Below, in pieces: positions 44,892 to 57,737 of a DNA stretch of 64,000 bases (its first letter is position 1; every line of letters starts with the position of its first letter). The DNA lies in contig NC_068976.1 of NCBI RefSeq assembly GCF_016808095.1, positions 2,128,001 through 2,192,000 on the forward strand. Direction: 5' to 3'. The position numbers were made by a program, and so were the translations under genes. Origin of the DNA: Vigna angularis (taxonomy: Eukaryota; Streptophyta; Magnoliopsida; Fabales; Fabaceae). The notes below the pieces were generated by a model. The model worked only from the letters and a program-made list of their open reading frames with translations, searched no databases and was not told the origin of the DNA.

Positions 44892-47800
44892 CTATTTATC
44901 CCATATGCCTTCGTTGTGATCACAACGAGTTGCACGTATTTCATCGGGTACATCATCAACCTTATTTTCAATGGTTCTTGATGAGAAGGAGCTTGTCTCA
45001 AGTATATCTAGAAAGTCTTCATCATCAGTTGTGTGCATGCTTCTGCCTTCCAATACATAGAATATTTGTCTTGCTTGACTAGCCATAATAAATGGTTCAT
45101 CCGTGTAACTCATTTTGTTAAGATCCACCAAAGTGAATCTGAGGTCTTCTGTCACAACACCAGAATTACTGTCAACCCATTTACACTTGAAAACTGGAAC
45201 TCTAAAAGTGACATAATCAATTTCCCAAATCTCTTGTATTATTCCAAAATAACTGATTGATGCTGTAATTGGATTCTTATCCTTGGAACTGGAAAAGTGT
45301 ACAGCCTCAGCTTGTAGGGTAACTCCACTATTTTGAACTCTACTTTTATCGTCTTCCTCCTTTGAATAGAACAAGTAATTGTTTATGTAATAGCCACCGA
45401 AAGTGATCACAGCAGTGTTAGGTCCACAAGCTAGTCTCAATAGATTTTCAGAAACATTTGGAGTCGCATAACTCTTTTTCTTAAACCAAGCTAAAAAGGA
45501 TCTGTTATGTTCATTAAGTGTCCACTTTTCACTCATACGTGGATGTGCTGACTTAATTTCATCAATGTGTTGTGAAATGTAAGGAATAACATCCTCGGTA
45601 TTGTTTAAAATGTACAAATGTGCTTGATTAACTTCTTTTCCACTAACACTTTCAATCCTTACTCCTCGAACTCCCTTTACTTCACGTCTGTTTTCATGTC
45701 TTTTTTTTGAAAGTCCTATTAGGTCACAACTTGGCATATAACTTAAGCAGAATTCAATGGCTTCCTCTGCAATGTAGCGCTCTATAATCGAAGCTTCCGG
45801 TCTCAATTGATTCTTAACATATCCCTTTAAGATCTTCATGTATCTTTCAACCGGGTACATCCATCTCAAGAAAATCGGCCCACATATTCGAATTTCTCTC
45901 ACTAGATGGATAATCAAATGAACCATGATATCAAAAAATGAGGGTGGGCAATACATTTCCAATTGGCACAATAGTCTGATGGCCTCATTTTGCAAATCAT
46001 CTAACTGTCGAGGATCACCACCTTTCTTGCAAATGGCATTGAAAAACAAACTCAAACGTGTGAGAATACCTCTAACAGAGGCAGGTAATATGGCTCGAAT
46101 AACTACTGGTAAAAGTTGTTGCATTAAGACATGACAATCGTGAGACTTTAAACCAACCAACTTTAAATCTTTCATAGAAACAAGGCTACTAATATTCGAC
46201 GAATAACCTTGTAGAACCTTCACACTATGTAAACATTGACAAAAAAAATTATTTTTCTTTTTTTGAAAGAGTGTGACAAGCTAGAGGAAGATAAGTGCGT
46301 CTTCCTATGGATTCCGGATGTAACTCAGAACGAATTCCCATGTCAACAAAGTCTTGTCGTGCTTGCACTCCATCTTTTGTCTTTCCTTTAACGTTTAGTA
46401 AAGTCCCAACAACACTATCACATACATGTTTTTCAACATGCATCACGTTTATGAAATGTTGCTCATGAAGTGTACACCAATATGGAAGATTAAAGAATAT
46501 TGATCGTTTTTTCCAAATGTTTTTCTCAACAGTCTTCTTTTTATGTTTTCCGAAGACAACGTCAATGTTCCTCACCTGGTCGTATACTTCTTCCCATTAT
46601 GTGGTCTACACACTACATCATCCTCAAGACCTCCATTAAACCCTTTTTTAAATCTACGGTAAGGGTGATTTTGAGGAAGGAATCTTCGGTGTCTCGTGTA
46701 CACAGTTTTCTGCCCATGCTTCAGTTGAAGATAGCTAGTATTTTCTTCACAAATCGGACATGCAAAATGACCTTTAACACTGTAACCACTCAAGTTCCCA
46801 TGTGCTGGGAAATCATTTATGGTGCAAAACAACATTGCACGCAAACAAAATTTTTCTTCTGAATATGAATCGAAGACCTCGATGCCCTCTTCCCATACCA
46901 TTTTTAAATCTCCAATTAACGGTTTTAGATAAATATCAATGTCATTTCCAGGTTGTCTAGGACCCGATATCATCATAGACAACATCATGTATTTTCTCTT
47001 CATGCACAACATAGGAGATAGATTGTAAATCATCAAAATAACTGGCCATGAAATATGTTTGCTACTTAAGTTTCCAATAGGATTCATAGCATCGGTAGCA
47101 AGTGCAAGTCTTAAGTTTCTCGGCTCTGCACTAAATTTGAGAAATGTGCCATCAATGTTCTTCCATTGTGGGGAATCAGTTGGGTGTCGAAGAAGATTAT
47201 CACATTTTCTTCCATCAACGTGCCACATAAGATTTTTCGCATCTTCTTTAAAAGAAAACAATTGTTTCAACCTAGGTACTATAGTAAATACCACATGACC
47301 TTAGCCGATGGACCTTCATTGTGTTCATCGTTATTTCCTTCAAGTTTCTTCTTAAATCGTGACGAACCACACGTCGGACACACCTTCATTGAAGCATACT
47401 GATCTCTATACAATACACAATCATTGGGACATGCATATATTTTGGTCCAAAGCCATTGGACATAGAATTTTCTTCTCGTCGTAATTACGGATAGGTAACG
47501 TGTTATTTTCTGGTAGCATCTCCTTCAGCAACTCCAACAATTTCGTGAAACTTTTATCAGTCCATCTGTTTCTTGCTTTCAAACAAAGCAATTTCAAAGT
47601 AGCCGATAACCTTGTAAAATTGATGCATCCTGGATACAACTCTTGCTCCGAATTGTTCTTAAGACTATCTTATAAATGAGCTCTTCCAAAGTTTTCTTCG
47701 CCAACGTCACGTACCATTTTGTCTAAATGATCACTCATCCATTCGTCGACATAATTCGAACCTCTTAAAGTTGTTGGCTTATATAATACTTCCTCATGCC

Positions 47801-48017
47801 AAGACCAAACTGTATAACTTCTCATTATTCCATAGATGAACAGATGATCAGAGATGTTGTCCAAGTCTTCATATACTTGATTGAGACAACGAACACAAGG
47901 GCAAAAGTATGCCTCGTTCACTGGTTTTGCGTGTTCTTTATCATATTGTATGAACTCAGAAACCCCTCGCTCATACTCTACACTAATACGACGCTGATGA
48001 ATCCAGCTTTGATCCAT
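44892..48017 (-). pseudogene. tnp2: TNP2-type CACTA transposase (Transposase_21 with DUF4218/DUF4216 regions)
   Basis: The start at 48017 gives MDQSWIHQRRISVEYERGV, the transposase-associated N-terminal zinc region, with CPCVRCLN. A stop after 115 codons (about 47670) and a frameshift lead to 47639-47421 (FTKLLELLKEMLPENN) and then, after another break, to the transposase core at 47294-46572. The core has DAKNLMWHVDGRKC, DGTFLKFSAEPRNLRLALATDAMNP and FPAHGNLSGYSVKGHFACPIC, and continues at 46575-46249 with CTLHEQHFINVMHVEKHVCD. A poly-T frameshift near 46240 separates a 443-codon open frame (46223-44892). That frame holds the DUF4218-like block (LVGLKSHDCHVLMQQLLPV, FLRWMYPVERYMKILKGYV) and the DUF4216-like block (FGIIQEIWEIDYVTFRVPVFKC). 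The protein would cut and join CACTA ends; this copy is dead. Confidence 0.9.
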
Positions 48018-48660
48018 ACTACTACACTAAAAGAAAAGAATCCACGGAAAAAAACACTAACTTATGTAGAGAAACAAAAATAAATACCTATCATACGTTG
48101 AAGGAAAAAAATAAACTATCATAGTATACGTTTACGAACACAATATCTATCGTTATACGTATATCATACGTCCAGAATCGACAAACACGAACACATATAT
48201 CATACGTAAGAGATATTGAAGGAAAAAAAACAAACTTGAAATGGTGTCACTGGAGAAGATGACGAAGTTTGCTGACAACGAACGAACACAAATATCATAC
48301 GTTGAAGGAAAAAAAACTATCATGGTACGTTATACATATAGATATCATAAGTCCAGAATCGACAAACACAACACAAACACGAGCACATACATCATAGTAA
48401 GAGTATTTTAAGAAAAAAAATACTTCAAATGGTGTCACTGGAGAAGATGATGAAGTTCGTTGACCCCGTACGAAAAACAGCCTAAAGATAAACGAAAAAT
48501 AATCGGTCAACCTTATAAATAAGAACCAAATGACATTACAAAGACATAAACGACTTAAAAATAACCTTCTTTCTTAATCGCAGTCGTCCACCAAGAAGAA
48601 AGTTCAAGCATAAATGGAACCGCGAATAAATAGTGAGACTGTGTTTTGTTTTTACATTCA
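48018..48660 (-). promoter_or_regulatory. Upstream region of TNP2 with 181-bp direct repeats
   Basis: Two copies of a 181-bp block, marked by GTCCAGAATCGACAAACAC at 48170 and 48351, contain ATATCATACGT...GAAGGAAAAAAA and ATGGTGTCACTGGAGAAGATG. They lie just 5' of the transposase gene and may be promoter duplications. No TATA box could be assigned with confidence. Confidence 0.45.
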
Positions 48661-49320
48661 ATAAAAAAATTTCACGTCGAATACAACAAAAATTTGACGT
48701 TATGTTTAAAAACAACGTCGAAGTCCCAAACCATTCGACGTTTTCTCTTAAAATAGCGCGCCTTTTTTTATTAATTTTTTCTTATAAATTGCAAAGGTTA
48801 CGTCGAATTTGAAGGGGCTTAGATGTAGTATTGAAAGCCAAAAGTTTCTACATTTTTAATTCTTTTTAGTTTTTTCTTTTAAACACGAGAGCATTAATAG
48901 AACGTCGAGTTCTATTGGAATTCGACGTTTTGTTCTTCCGCCAAAAAGTACCATACTTTTGGATATTTTTTCTTTTCTACCCTCCCATAGAACGTTGTAG
49001 GATGCCGGGCTGGGACGTGAAGGGAGTTGAAGTACTTGGGAGCATTAATTGTGTGCTTAATAGAACGTCGTATTCGATGGGGCTTCGACGTTTTTTTCTT
49101 CCGCCAACCAGTGATCAGTTTTGGATCAATATCAGAACTGCATAATCTTCTCTTCTCAACTAGATTGAGGGTTAGTCCACATACAATGCAATCAAAATTC
49201 ACAATTCACATATCGTTTACTAAAATAAATCTTCATTTTGTTTCAAAATAAAACTGAAGCAGTACATAAAACCAGAGGTGACTTAATAGCCATGATTACC
49301 AAATAAAAAAAAAATCCACA
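48660..49320. repeat. ACGTCGAA palindrome cluster left of P2
   Basis: Motifs of the type AACGTCGAA...TTCGACGTT occur about every 100 bp (for example near 48680, 48735, 48800, 48902 and 49068), often followed by TTTTTTTCTTCCGCC. This is the first block of the right-hand repeat field. Its last part (from about 48900) is homologous to 53320-54330. Confidence 0.7.
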
Positions 49321-49358
49321 TAGAAAAGTAGTCCCTATTCTTACGAAGAAGATTCCAT

Positions 49359-50426
49359 TCAATCTTCATCAGTTGACTCATCATCAGAATCTTCAGTTTC
49401 AAAGCCAATGTCATTCTTGTTTCCCTTCTTCTCTCATCTGAAAAGAGTATATTCAACTCTCTCATCCCTTTCAAACTTCTTCCTAAATTGATCAACAAAA
49501 TATTTCTCAAAATCCGTTTGTGGAATGAAGGCAGTATGATCTGTAGCAGGAGTAGGTGTACTTCCAACAGTTAGCTCATCTCTGAAGAACCATCCATTCA
49601 CAGTCCTTTCCAGCCCAATAGAAAACAAACTTAGTATACCAATTTCTTGTGACTTGTTGCACACAAGTCTTACTTCTTGAGATACATCTACTCCTTGGAG
49701 TATCAGCACCTAGTTGATAAATATTCCATATGGCAATTTATGTGCATATTTATCTCCTACAACGATCATGTGGTCTTTTAGTACCGCAACCCAGTTGGTT
49801 GGGATTCTAGTCTTGATAGCATTCAACAGAAATACATCTTTTGTTGACATTTTGTCCTTGACAAATCTTCTAGGCAGCAGTAGCCAAGTTAGGACATAAG
49901 CAATCAGTTTCTCCTCCTTGTTTAAGCCATCATGTAAGTACTGCTTATCCACCTTGTACCTTCATGGATATCTTAAGCAGTTTATATATATAGCTTTCTT
50001 TGTTAGCCATCTGTTTGACTCAGAATCACAGATATGAGAATCCAAACCTTCAGCTTTCAGTCCACCAATATGTGACCAAACATTATCGTCAATAGTAATG
50101 TTAACACCTTTTACCCTTGAGTGAATGACCCCATTTACAACCCTCAGGTTTGTGTAGAATACCTCTACCAAATCTGGATAGCAATCTCCTTTCATCTGGA
50201 CAAAATCAGTAAGCCCTTGATATGCAATCCATTCTTGAAAAAGGAACCCTTCTTTCTTGAACAATTGCAGGTTCAGATACTTGTGAGGAACTATATATTT
50301 TACAACTCTCCAGAATAAAAACTTTCCTCGGATCTCTTCATCACTTATCCATTCAGATGGGTTTGCGTGTCTTGTAACCCGGGCAACCTTCTCCTTTCTT
50401 CTAGATGATGATGAAGAAGAAGCCAT
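49359..50426 (-). pseudogene. P2: accessory 'putative plant transposon protein'-like gene
   Basis: It starts MASSSSSSRRKEKVARV at 50426, with a basic Ser/Arg N-terminus, then NPSEWISDEEIRGKF, VPHKYL, KKEGFLFQEWIAY, YPDLVEVFYTNLRVVNGVI, SRVKGVNITIDD and GGLKAEGLDSH. After an in-frame TGA (49962-49964) it continues VDKQYLHDGLNKEEKLIAYVL with a hydrophobic TWLLLPRR block, RIPTNWVAVL and LPYGIFIN. A TAG at 49710-49712 precedes LILQGVDVSQEV. A frameshift near 49440 hides an acidic tail ending at 49359. It is about 350 codons and lacks a recognisable catalytic motif. It shares the order and wording of P1, P3 and P4, and lies on the same strand as TNP2. Confidence 0.75.
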
Positions 50427-53019
50427 GTCTAGATATAATTCTTGGAACGTCTTTCACAATCTAGTAGTTTTTAACTTCTCAACTTCGAAGCTTAAAAAAT
50501 ACAATAGTTACGTCGAATTTTACTAGGCTTCGAGGTACTAATTGTCAGCCAGAAGACAAAGAGTTTGACAAAAGACAAAGGATACGTCGTATTCTGCGGA
50601 TATACGACGTTTTCTTCTTCATCCTCGCGCCTCTTTTTTCCTTTTTAAAACCTCTCATAACCTCCCATTACCATTATATTTTAATATAAGATTTACATTT
50701 TAAGATAACCTCCCATTAGAAATGCAACATTACGGATATTCAAGGTTTTCTTCTTCAGCCTCCCGCCCTTTTCTATGCTTTTTTCCTTTATAAACCTCCC
50801 ATAACCCACCATTACCTTTATATTTTAAGATAAGATTTACAGTTTTTTTTATATTATATAATTTGTGTAAATTTATCTTGTAATATTTACATATTATAAA
50901 ATATAAGAACGATTTGTCAGTGAAATTTAAAGAGAATAAAATTTTGTTTCCTTAAAATATTAATTTTATTTCATATGGAAAATAATAATAATAATATTTT
51001 ATGAGAATTGAGTTTTAGTTATAGATCACAATAATTAAAATCATAATAAATATTTTTATATTATTAAAAGTAATTTGAAATGAATGTTTTAGGCTAAAGA
51101 AAGGTATGATTATACTAAAAGACTTTGATTGATTTTTAAATTATAATACTTTAAGTTTGAGAAAAAATTAAGTTGACTGATAAACTAAAGGTTAAGATAG
51201 AATATCGTGGACAAAAATTGAGATAGCTCAGTTAGAAAAAAATAATTTAGACAAGTTAACAACAGAGATGCATCACACCAAGTCAAAGATCGAGAAGAGA
51301 CAGTGTGTATGGAGAATAGTCAGACAGATCTAGACCAAAAATTAAGACATAATGGGTTGGGTCAAAGATTAAGGCAGGTTAAGTTTGACGGTGGAGACTA
51401 GTTGACCCAAAATGAATATTCGGAGATTCATACTTAAGGCCCTGACAAACTAACATAAGTTGAAGGTCGAAACGGGTCGTCCTGAGCCAAAAGTAGGGAT
51501 GGGCTGACCCGAGCCAAAGGTAGGATAGAGGACTATCTCCTGAATAATAATTAGTATAGGAAATAAAATAAATTGTATTTTTCTTATCAAAGATTAACAT
51601 CTTTGTTGCAAATATTTCTTTTAGGGTTTCTTAGGTGCCTTAAACATTTATACCTATATATAGGGACGCCAAATACATATGTAGACATTTTGGAAGTCAT
51701 AAATATGCATTTGTAATGTTGGGAGAGGATTCCTTTGGTTCTTGGTTTACAACTTTGATTCTTATCAAAGATTAACATCTTTGTGGCAAATATTTCTTTT
51801 AGGGTTTCTTGGGTTGCCTTAAACATTTATACCTATATTGTGGTGTTTCCATGTCTTATGAACCTCAAGAAAAAATTTAAAAAAGTCGAGACGGACGGGC
51901 CAAGACATGAAAGAGATGGGTTTGTATATTTGAAACGGACCGATCACAACTACCACATAAGTGTTTATAAAAAAACTCGAATTTCAAAAGTCGACGACGA
52001 TCAAAGATCAAACGAACTCTTAGAAAAACTTTTATTGGCCACATTGAAATAAATTATTTTGGATAATTTAATAATTATAATTATTTATTAGTATAAATGA
52101 TTATGATATAAAAAAATACTATGATTAACATTATTAGAAAAACAAATTTGAGCCCTCTCATGCATTACTTCTTCGCTTTTTAGTATTTTAACAAACGTGT
52201 GATCAATATCCAGCCATATTGTCATTAATATGACCATAAATAATCATTAAAAACTCATTTGCATTTCTTAATTTATAACGCTTTGAATCAATTCTTTATT
52301 ACTTAGAATCGATTATATTAACTTAGCCAAATTGAGAGTGGAATTATATGAATATAGAGTGGCACATCAAACTTTTTAACTTCAAGCCCTCCAAATTTCT
52401 CCTTCTTCGCGGGTGATTGAAAAGTGGACAATTTCTGGGGAGCGGGACGTCATTTTATTTTTAAATGAATTAAATGAAATTTATTGCTTTTTTTCTGAAT
52501 GATGTTTGAATGTCGAATTCTGCGGGGCTTTGACGTTCATACAAGAAGGTGGAGTGTGGCAGTTACTAAGCATAATTACACGATGTACGTCATCAGTTCA
52601 TCTATAAATATAGCTTGCATTTCACATAATCCCTGCCTCCTGCTTTCGTATTGAACATATTAGGATTCATGTTTTTTATATCCTTGGCATTTTCCTTTCC
52701 TTAGATTTTGAAAGATGTATGTTCTTTAAATTGCAATTTGCTCGGTTGAATTTCAGAGTGCCTCATTCATGTCTCAGTTTATATGAAGTTGGCCTTTGTA
52801 ATTCAAGTGAACAAAATGCTTTTTATAGTATAGAAATGATTAAGTTATCTTACTGAAAAGAAAGTGTTTGGGAAAAGGAAATAAGGTTCACAATATGTTT
52901 AATGCTGAAATAATTTTGAGATCTAAAATAATTATATAAAAATGTTGTTCAACTTCATATTTTAAAATTGTATGATTCTTTTTTAAATTGTCCATAAGGT
53001 GCACTCCTCCGTTTGATTT
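50427..53019. repeat. Spacer of repeat block A
   Basis: It is homologous to the P3 downstream spacer (55381-57700). Shared landmarks are TCAGCCAGAAGACAAAGAG, GCCTCCCGCCC, ACTAAAAGACTTTGATTG, a shortened gypsy LTR relic (51526-51838, duplicated as a 185-bp unit only in this copy) and a ~340-bp block at about 52650-52990 that recurs at 57350 and 58815. No coding region is recognised. Confidence 0.6.
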
Positions 53020-54201
53020 CAGAGCTATATTTTTTCTAAGGGAGGATACAACTTAAGGACAATTTAAATTTGGAATCAATTTACACAGTTAACGTCAAAT
53101 GTTGAGTACCCTTGATGCAAAGACCTGGAGTTTATTCATTGTTCACATCCATTTTATGTGATAAACGATGTCCTATACCACCTTAAAACACAACATCTAA
53201 AATGAATCTAAAGATATTTATTAATTTTTCTCTAAATGATGTTTCAACATCGAATGCGGCGGGGAATTGACGTACATTTGGATCAAAAAGTACATTTCGA
53301 TGAAGTACATTTCACTGGATCAAAATGTACCGTACATTTGGATATATTTTATTTTTCCCCTCTCATAGAACGTCGAAGGCAGCGGGGCAACAACGTGAAG
53401 GGAATTGCAGTATGTTAGGATCATTAATTGTGAGCTCTTAACTTCACATTAATAGAACGTCTTATTCGATAGGGCTTCGATGTTTTTTTCTTCCGCAATA
53501 GCAAACGGTGGTGCTCTTATGATTCTTTTTTCTTTAAAATCAGACATGAATTTTTTTTTCTTTTTACTTCTTCCTTAATTTATTCAAGTTAGCAGTGCAC
53601 TAAAATTTTTCAGAGCTATATTTTTTCTAAGGGAGGATACAACTTAAGGACAATTTAAATTTGGAATCAATTTACACAGTTAACGTCGAATGTTGAGTAC
53701 CCTTGATGCAAAGACCTGGAGTTTATTCATTGTTCACATCCATTTTATGTGATAAACGATGTCCTATACCACCTTAAAACACAACATCTAAAATGAATCT
53801 AAAGATATTTATTAATTTTTCTCTAAATGATGTTTCAACGTCGAATGCGGCGGGGAATTGACGTACATTTGGATCAAAAAGTACATTTCGATGAAGTACA
53901 TTTCACTGGATCAAAATGTACCGTACATTTGGATATATTTTATTTTTCCCCTCTCATAGAACGTCGAAGGCAGCGGGGCAACAACGTGAAGGGAATTGCA
54001 GTATGTTAGGATCATTAATTGTGAGCTCTTAACTTCACATTAATAGAACGTCTTATTCGATAGGGCTTCGATGTTTTTTTCTTCCGCAATAGCAAACGGT
54101 GGTGCTCTTATGATTCTTTTTTCTTTAAAATCAGACATGAATTTTTTTTTCTTTTTACTTCTTCCTTAATTTATTCAAGTTAGCAGTGCACTAAAATTTG
54201 C
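53020..54201 (+). repeat. 591-bp tandem duplication, nearly identical
   Basis: Units 53021-53611 and 53612-54202 align base for base. I noticed only two differences (ACGTCAAATG/ACGTCGAATG and AACATCGAAT/AACGTCGAAT). Each contains three ACGTCG-type motifs, so the duplication doubled that motif cluster recently. Confidence 0.9.
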
Positions 54202-54447
54202 ACTTTTAACCAATGATCAATTTTTGATCAATATCAGAACAGCATAATCTTCTATTCTCAACTAGATTGAGGGTTAGTCCACATACACTGCAATCAACAT
54301 TCACAATCCACAAATCGTTTACTAAAATAAATCTTCATTTCATTTCAATCTAAGACTGAAAGAAATACATAAACCATAGGTGGCTTACTAGCCATAATTA
54401 CAAAATAAAAAACAAAAAACATAGAAAAGTAGGCTCTAAAATAATTA

Positions 54448-55380
54448 TCAAGAGCATTCCATTGAATCTTCATCATCAGAATCTTTAGTATGATCTTGAT
54501 CAAGAGTAGGTGGACTTCCAACAGTTTGCTCATCAATGAAGAACCATCCATTCACAGTCTTTTTCAGCCCAATAGATGACAAACTTGGTATACCAATTTC
54601 TTCTGACCTTTTGTACACAATTCTTTCTTCTTCAGATACATCTAGTCCTTGGAGTTCCAGCACCTTGCTGATAAATACTCCATATGACAATTTGCGTGCC
54701 TAATCATCTCCTACAACGATCATGTGGTGTTTTAGTACCGCAATCTAGTTGGTTGGGATTCTAGTCTTGATAACATTCAACAGAAATACATCTTTTGTTG
54801 ACATTCTGTCCTTGTTCAATCTTCTAGGCAGTAGTAGCCAAGTCAGAACATAAGCAATCATTTTCTCCTCCTTGTTTAAGCCATAATGTAGGTACTTCTT
54901 ATCCACCTAGTACCTTCCTGGATATCTTAAGCAGTTTATATATATAGCTCTCTTTGTTAGCCATTTGTTTGACTCAGAATCACGGATATGAGAATCCAAA
55001 CCTTCAGCTTTCAGTCCAGAAATATCTAACCAAACATTATCGTCAATAGTAATGTTAACACCTTTGACCCTTGAGGGAATGACCCCATTTACAACCGTCA
55101 GGTTTGTGTAGAAAACCCCAACCAAATCTGGATAGCGATGTCCTTTCATCTGCACAAAATCAGTAAGCCCTTAATATGCAATCCATTCTTCAAAAAGGAA
55201 CCCTTCTTTCTTGAACAATTGCTGGTCCAGATACTTGTGAGGAACTACATTTTTGAAATGTGTCCAGTATAAAAACTTTGCTCGCATGTCTCGATCACTT
55301 ATCCATCCAGATGGGCTTGCGTTTCTTGTAACCCGGGTAACCTTCTCTTTTCCTCTTGATGATGACGATGGAGAAGCCAT
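54448..55380 (-). pseudogene. P3: accessory 'putative plant transposon protein'-like gene
   Basis: It starts MASPSSSSRGKEKVTRV at 55380 and follows P2 closely (PHKYLDQQLFKKEGFLFEEW, YPDLVGVFYTNLTVVNGVI, SRVKGVNITIDDNVW). It stays in a single frame over its full ~311 codons with no indel, but has four in-frame stops. They lie at about 55171 (expected Gln), 54907 (expected Lys), 54748 (expected Trp) and 54702 (expected Tyr). The C-terminus is shorter than in P2 and P4, lacking the FIPQTDFEKYFVDQF segment. It ends with the acidic tail DSDDEDSMECS. P2 and P3 lie in the two halves of a segmental duplication. Confidence 0.75.
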
Positions 55381-57737
55381 TTCTGAATAGAATTCTAGGA
55401 ACGTCTTTCACAGTCTCAACTTCTTAACTTCATAACTTCTCAGTTTAAAAAATACAAAGGAGACGTCGAATTATAGAGGGCATCGACGTACTAATTATCA
55501 GCCAGAAGACAAAGAGTTAGAAAAAGACATCAAATTTTAGGGATATTCGACGTTTTCTTCTTCATCTTTTTGCCCTCCTATTTTTCTTTTTTCCTTTACA
55601 AAATCGCTCATAACCTCCCATTACCATTATGTTTCAATATAATATTTAAATTTTAAGATAACCTCCCATTAGAAATGCAACGTTACCGATATTCGAGGTT
55701 TTCTTCTTCAGCCTCCCGCCCTTTTTCTGCGATTTTGTGGGTGAAATTTAAAGAGAATAAAATTTTATTTGTTTAAAATATTAAGGTAATTTCATATGGA
55801 AAATAATAATAATAATATTTTATGAGAATTGAATTTATTTATAGATCACAATAATTAAAATCGTAATAAATATTATTATATTATTTAAAGTAATATGTAA
55901 TGAATGTTTTAGGCTAAAGATAGGTATGATTATACTAAAAGACTTTGATTGATTTTTAAATTATAATACCTGAAGTTTGAGAAAAAATTAAGTTGATTGA
56001 TAAACTAAAGGTGTTAAGATAGAATATTATGGAAAAAAATGAAGATAGGTCACTTAGAAAAAAATATTGTCAAAAAAATATTGTCAAAGTATAATTATCC
56101 AAAAATATTTAGACAAGTTAACAATAGAGATGCATCGCACCAGGTCAAATATCGAGAAGAGAAAGAGTGTATGGGGAATAGTCAGACAGATCTAGACAAA
56201 AAATTAAGCAGAATGGGTTGAGTCGAAGATTAAGGCAGATTAAGTTTGATAGTGGAGACTGGTTGACCCAAAATGAATGTTCGGAGATTTAGACTAAAGG
56301 TCCAGACAAACTAACATAAGTTGAAGGTCGGGATGGGCTGACCTGAGCAAAAGGTAGGATAGAGGACTATCTCCTCATTAATAATTAGAATAGTAAATAA
56401 AATAAATTGTATTTTTCTTATCAAAGATTAACATCTTTGTGGCAAATATTTCTTTTAAGGTTTCTTAGGTGCCTTAAACATTTATACCTATACTGTGGCG
56501 TTTCCATCTTTGTCTTATGAACCATAAGTAAAATTTAAAAAAGTCGAGACGAACGGGCAAGGTCATGAAAGATCTTTTTCTTATGAACCATAAGTAAAAT
56601 TTAAAAAAGTCGAGACGAACGGGCAAGGTCATGAAAGAGATTTGTCAGAATTCTAGGAACAACAAAAATTTTCTTAGGGACCAACGATATGTTAACAACT
56701 TTTTTGACAATATACTATGTCACTATTTTATTGGTGTGTATATTTGAAACAGACCGATCACGACTACCACATAAGCGTTTATAAAAAACTCGAATTTAAA
56801 AAGTCGACGACGATCAAAGATCGAACGAACTCTTAGAACAACTTTTATTGGCCACATTGAGATAAATTATTTTGAATAATTTAATAATTATAAATAGTTA
56901 TTAGTATAAATGATTATGATATAAAAAATACTATAAATAACATTATTAGGAAAATACTATGAATAACATTATTTGCATTTCTTAATTTATAACGCTTTGA
57001 ATTGATTCTTTATTACTTAGAATCGATTATATTAACTTAGCAAAATTAAGAGTGGAATTATATGAATATAGAGGGGCACATCAAACTTTTTAACTTCAAG
57101 CCCTCCAAATCTCACCTTCTTAGCGGGTGATCCAAAAGTAGACAATTTCTGGGGGGGCGGGACGTCAATTTGTTCTTATATGAATCAAACTCAAATTTGT
57201 TGTATTTTTTCTGAATGATGTTTGAACGTCGAATTCGGAGGGGCTTCGACGTCCAGACAAGATAGTCAGTAAGCGTAATTACACGATGTACGTCATCGGT
57301 TCATCTATAAATATTTCATCCAACACGTAATCCCTTGCTTCCTGTTTCCGTATTGTACATATTAGGATTCATGTTTTTTATCTCCTTGGCATTTTCCTTT
57401 CCTTAGATTTCGAAACATGTATGTTCTTTAAATTGCAATTTGCTCGGTTGAATTTCAAAGTGCCTCATTCATGTCTAAATTCATATGAAGTTGTCCTTTG
57501 AAATTCAAGTGAACAAAATTCTTTTTATAGTACAAAAATGATTAAGTTATCTTACTGAAAAGAAAGTGCTTGGGAAAAAGAAATATGGTTCACAATATGT
57601 TTAATGCTGAAACAATTTTGAGATCTAAAATAATTATGTAAAAATGTTGTTCAACTTCATCATTTAACTATGCATGAATCCTTTAAAAAAATTGTCTTGG
57701 AGTTGTCTTCTACCATTAGATTTCAGAGCTATTTGAT
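55381..57737. repeat. Spacer of repeat block B
   Basis: It is the counterpart of 50427-53019. It holds a single copy of the ATCTTTGTGGCAAATATTTC region and a short extra duplication at 56515-56640 (AAGTCGAGACGAACGGGCAA twice). A palindrome unit near 57225 reads ACGTCGAATTCGGAGGGGC and then TTCGACGT. No gene is seen. Confidence 0.6.

Noticed and set aside
48820..48840. GATGTAGTATTG as the right CACTA terminus
   Set aside because: It lacks the TTTTTGTAGTG form and has no matching flank, and the ACGTCG repeat field continues without a break.
53236..54009. Two identical 60-codon open frames 591 bp apart
   Set aside because: The identity is explained by the tandem duplication, and the frames are full of the ACGTCG motif. 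No start context or homologue was recognised.
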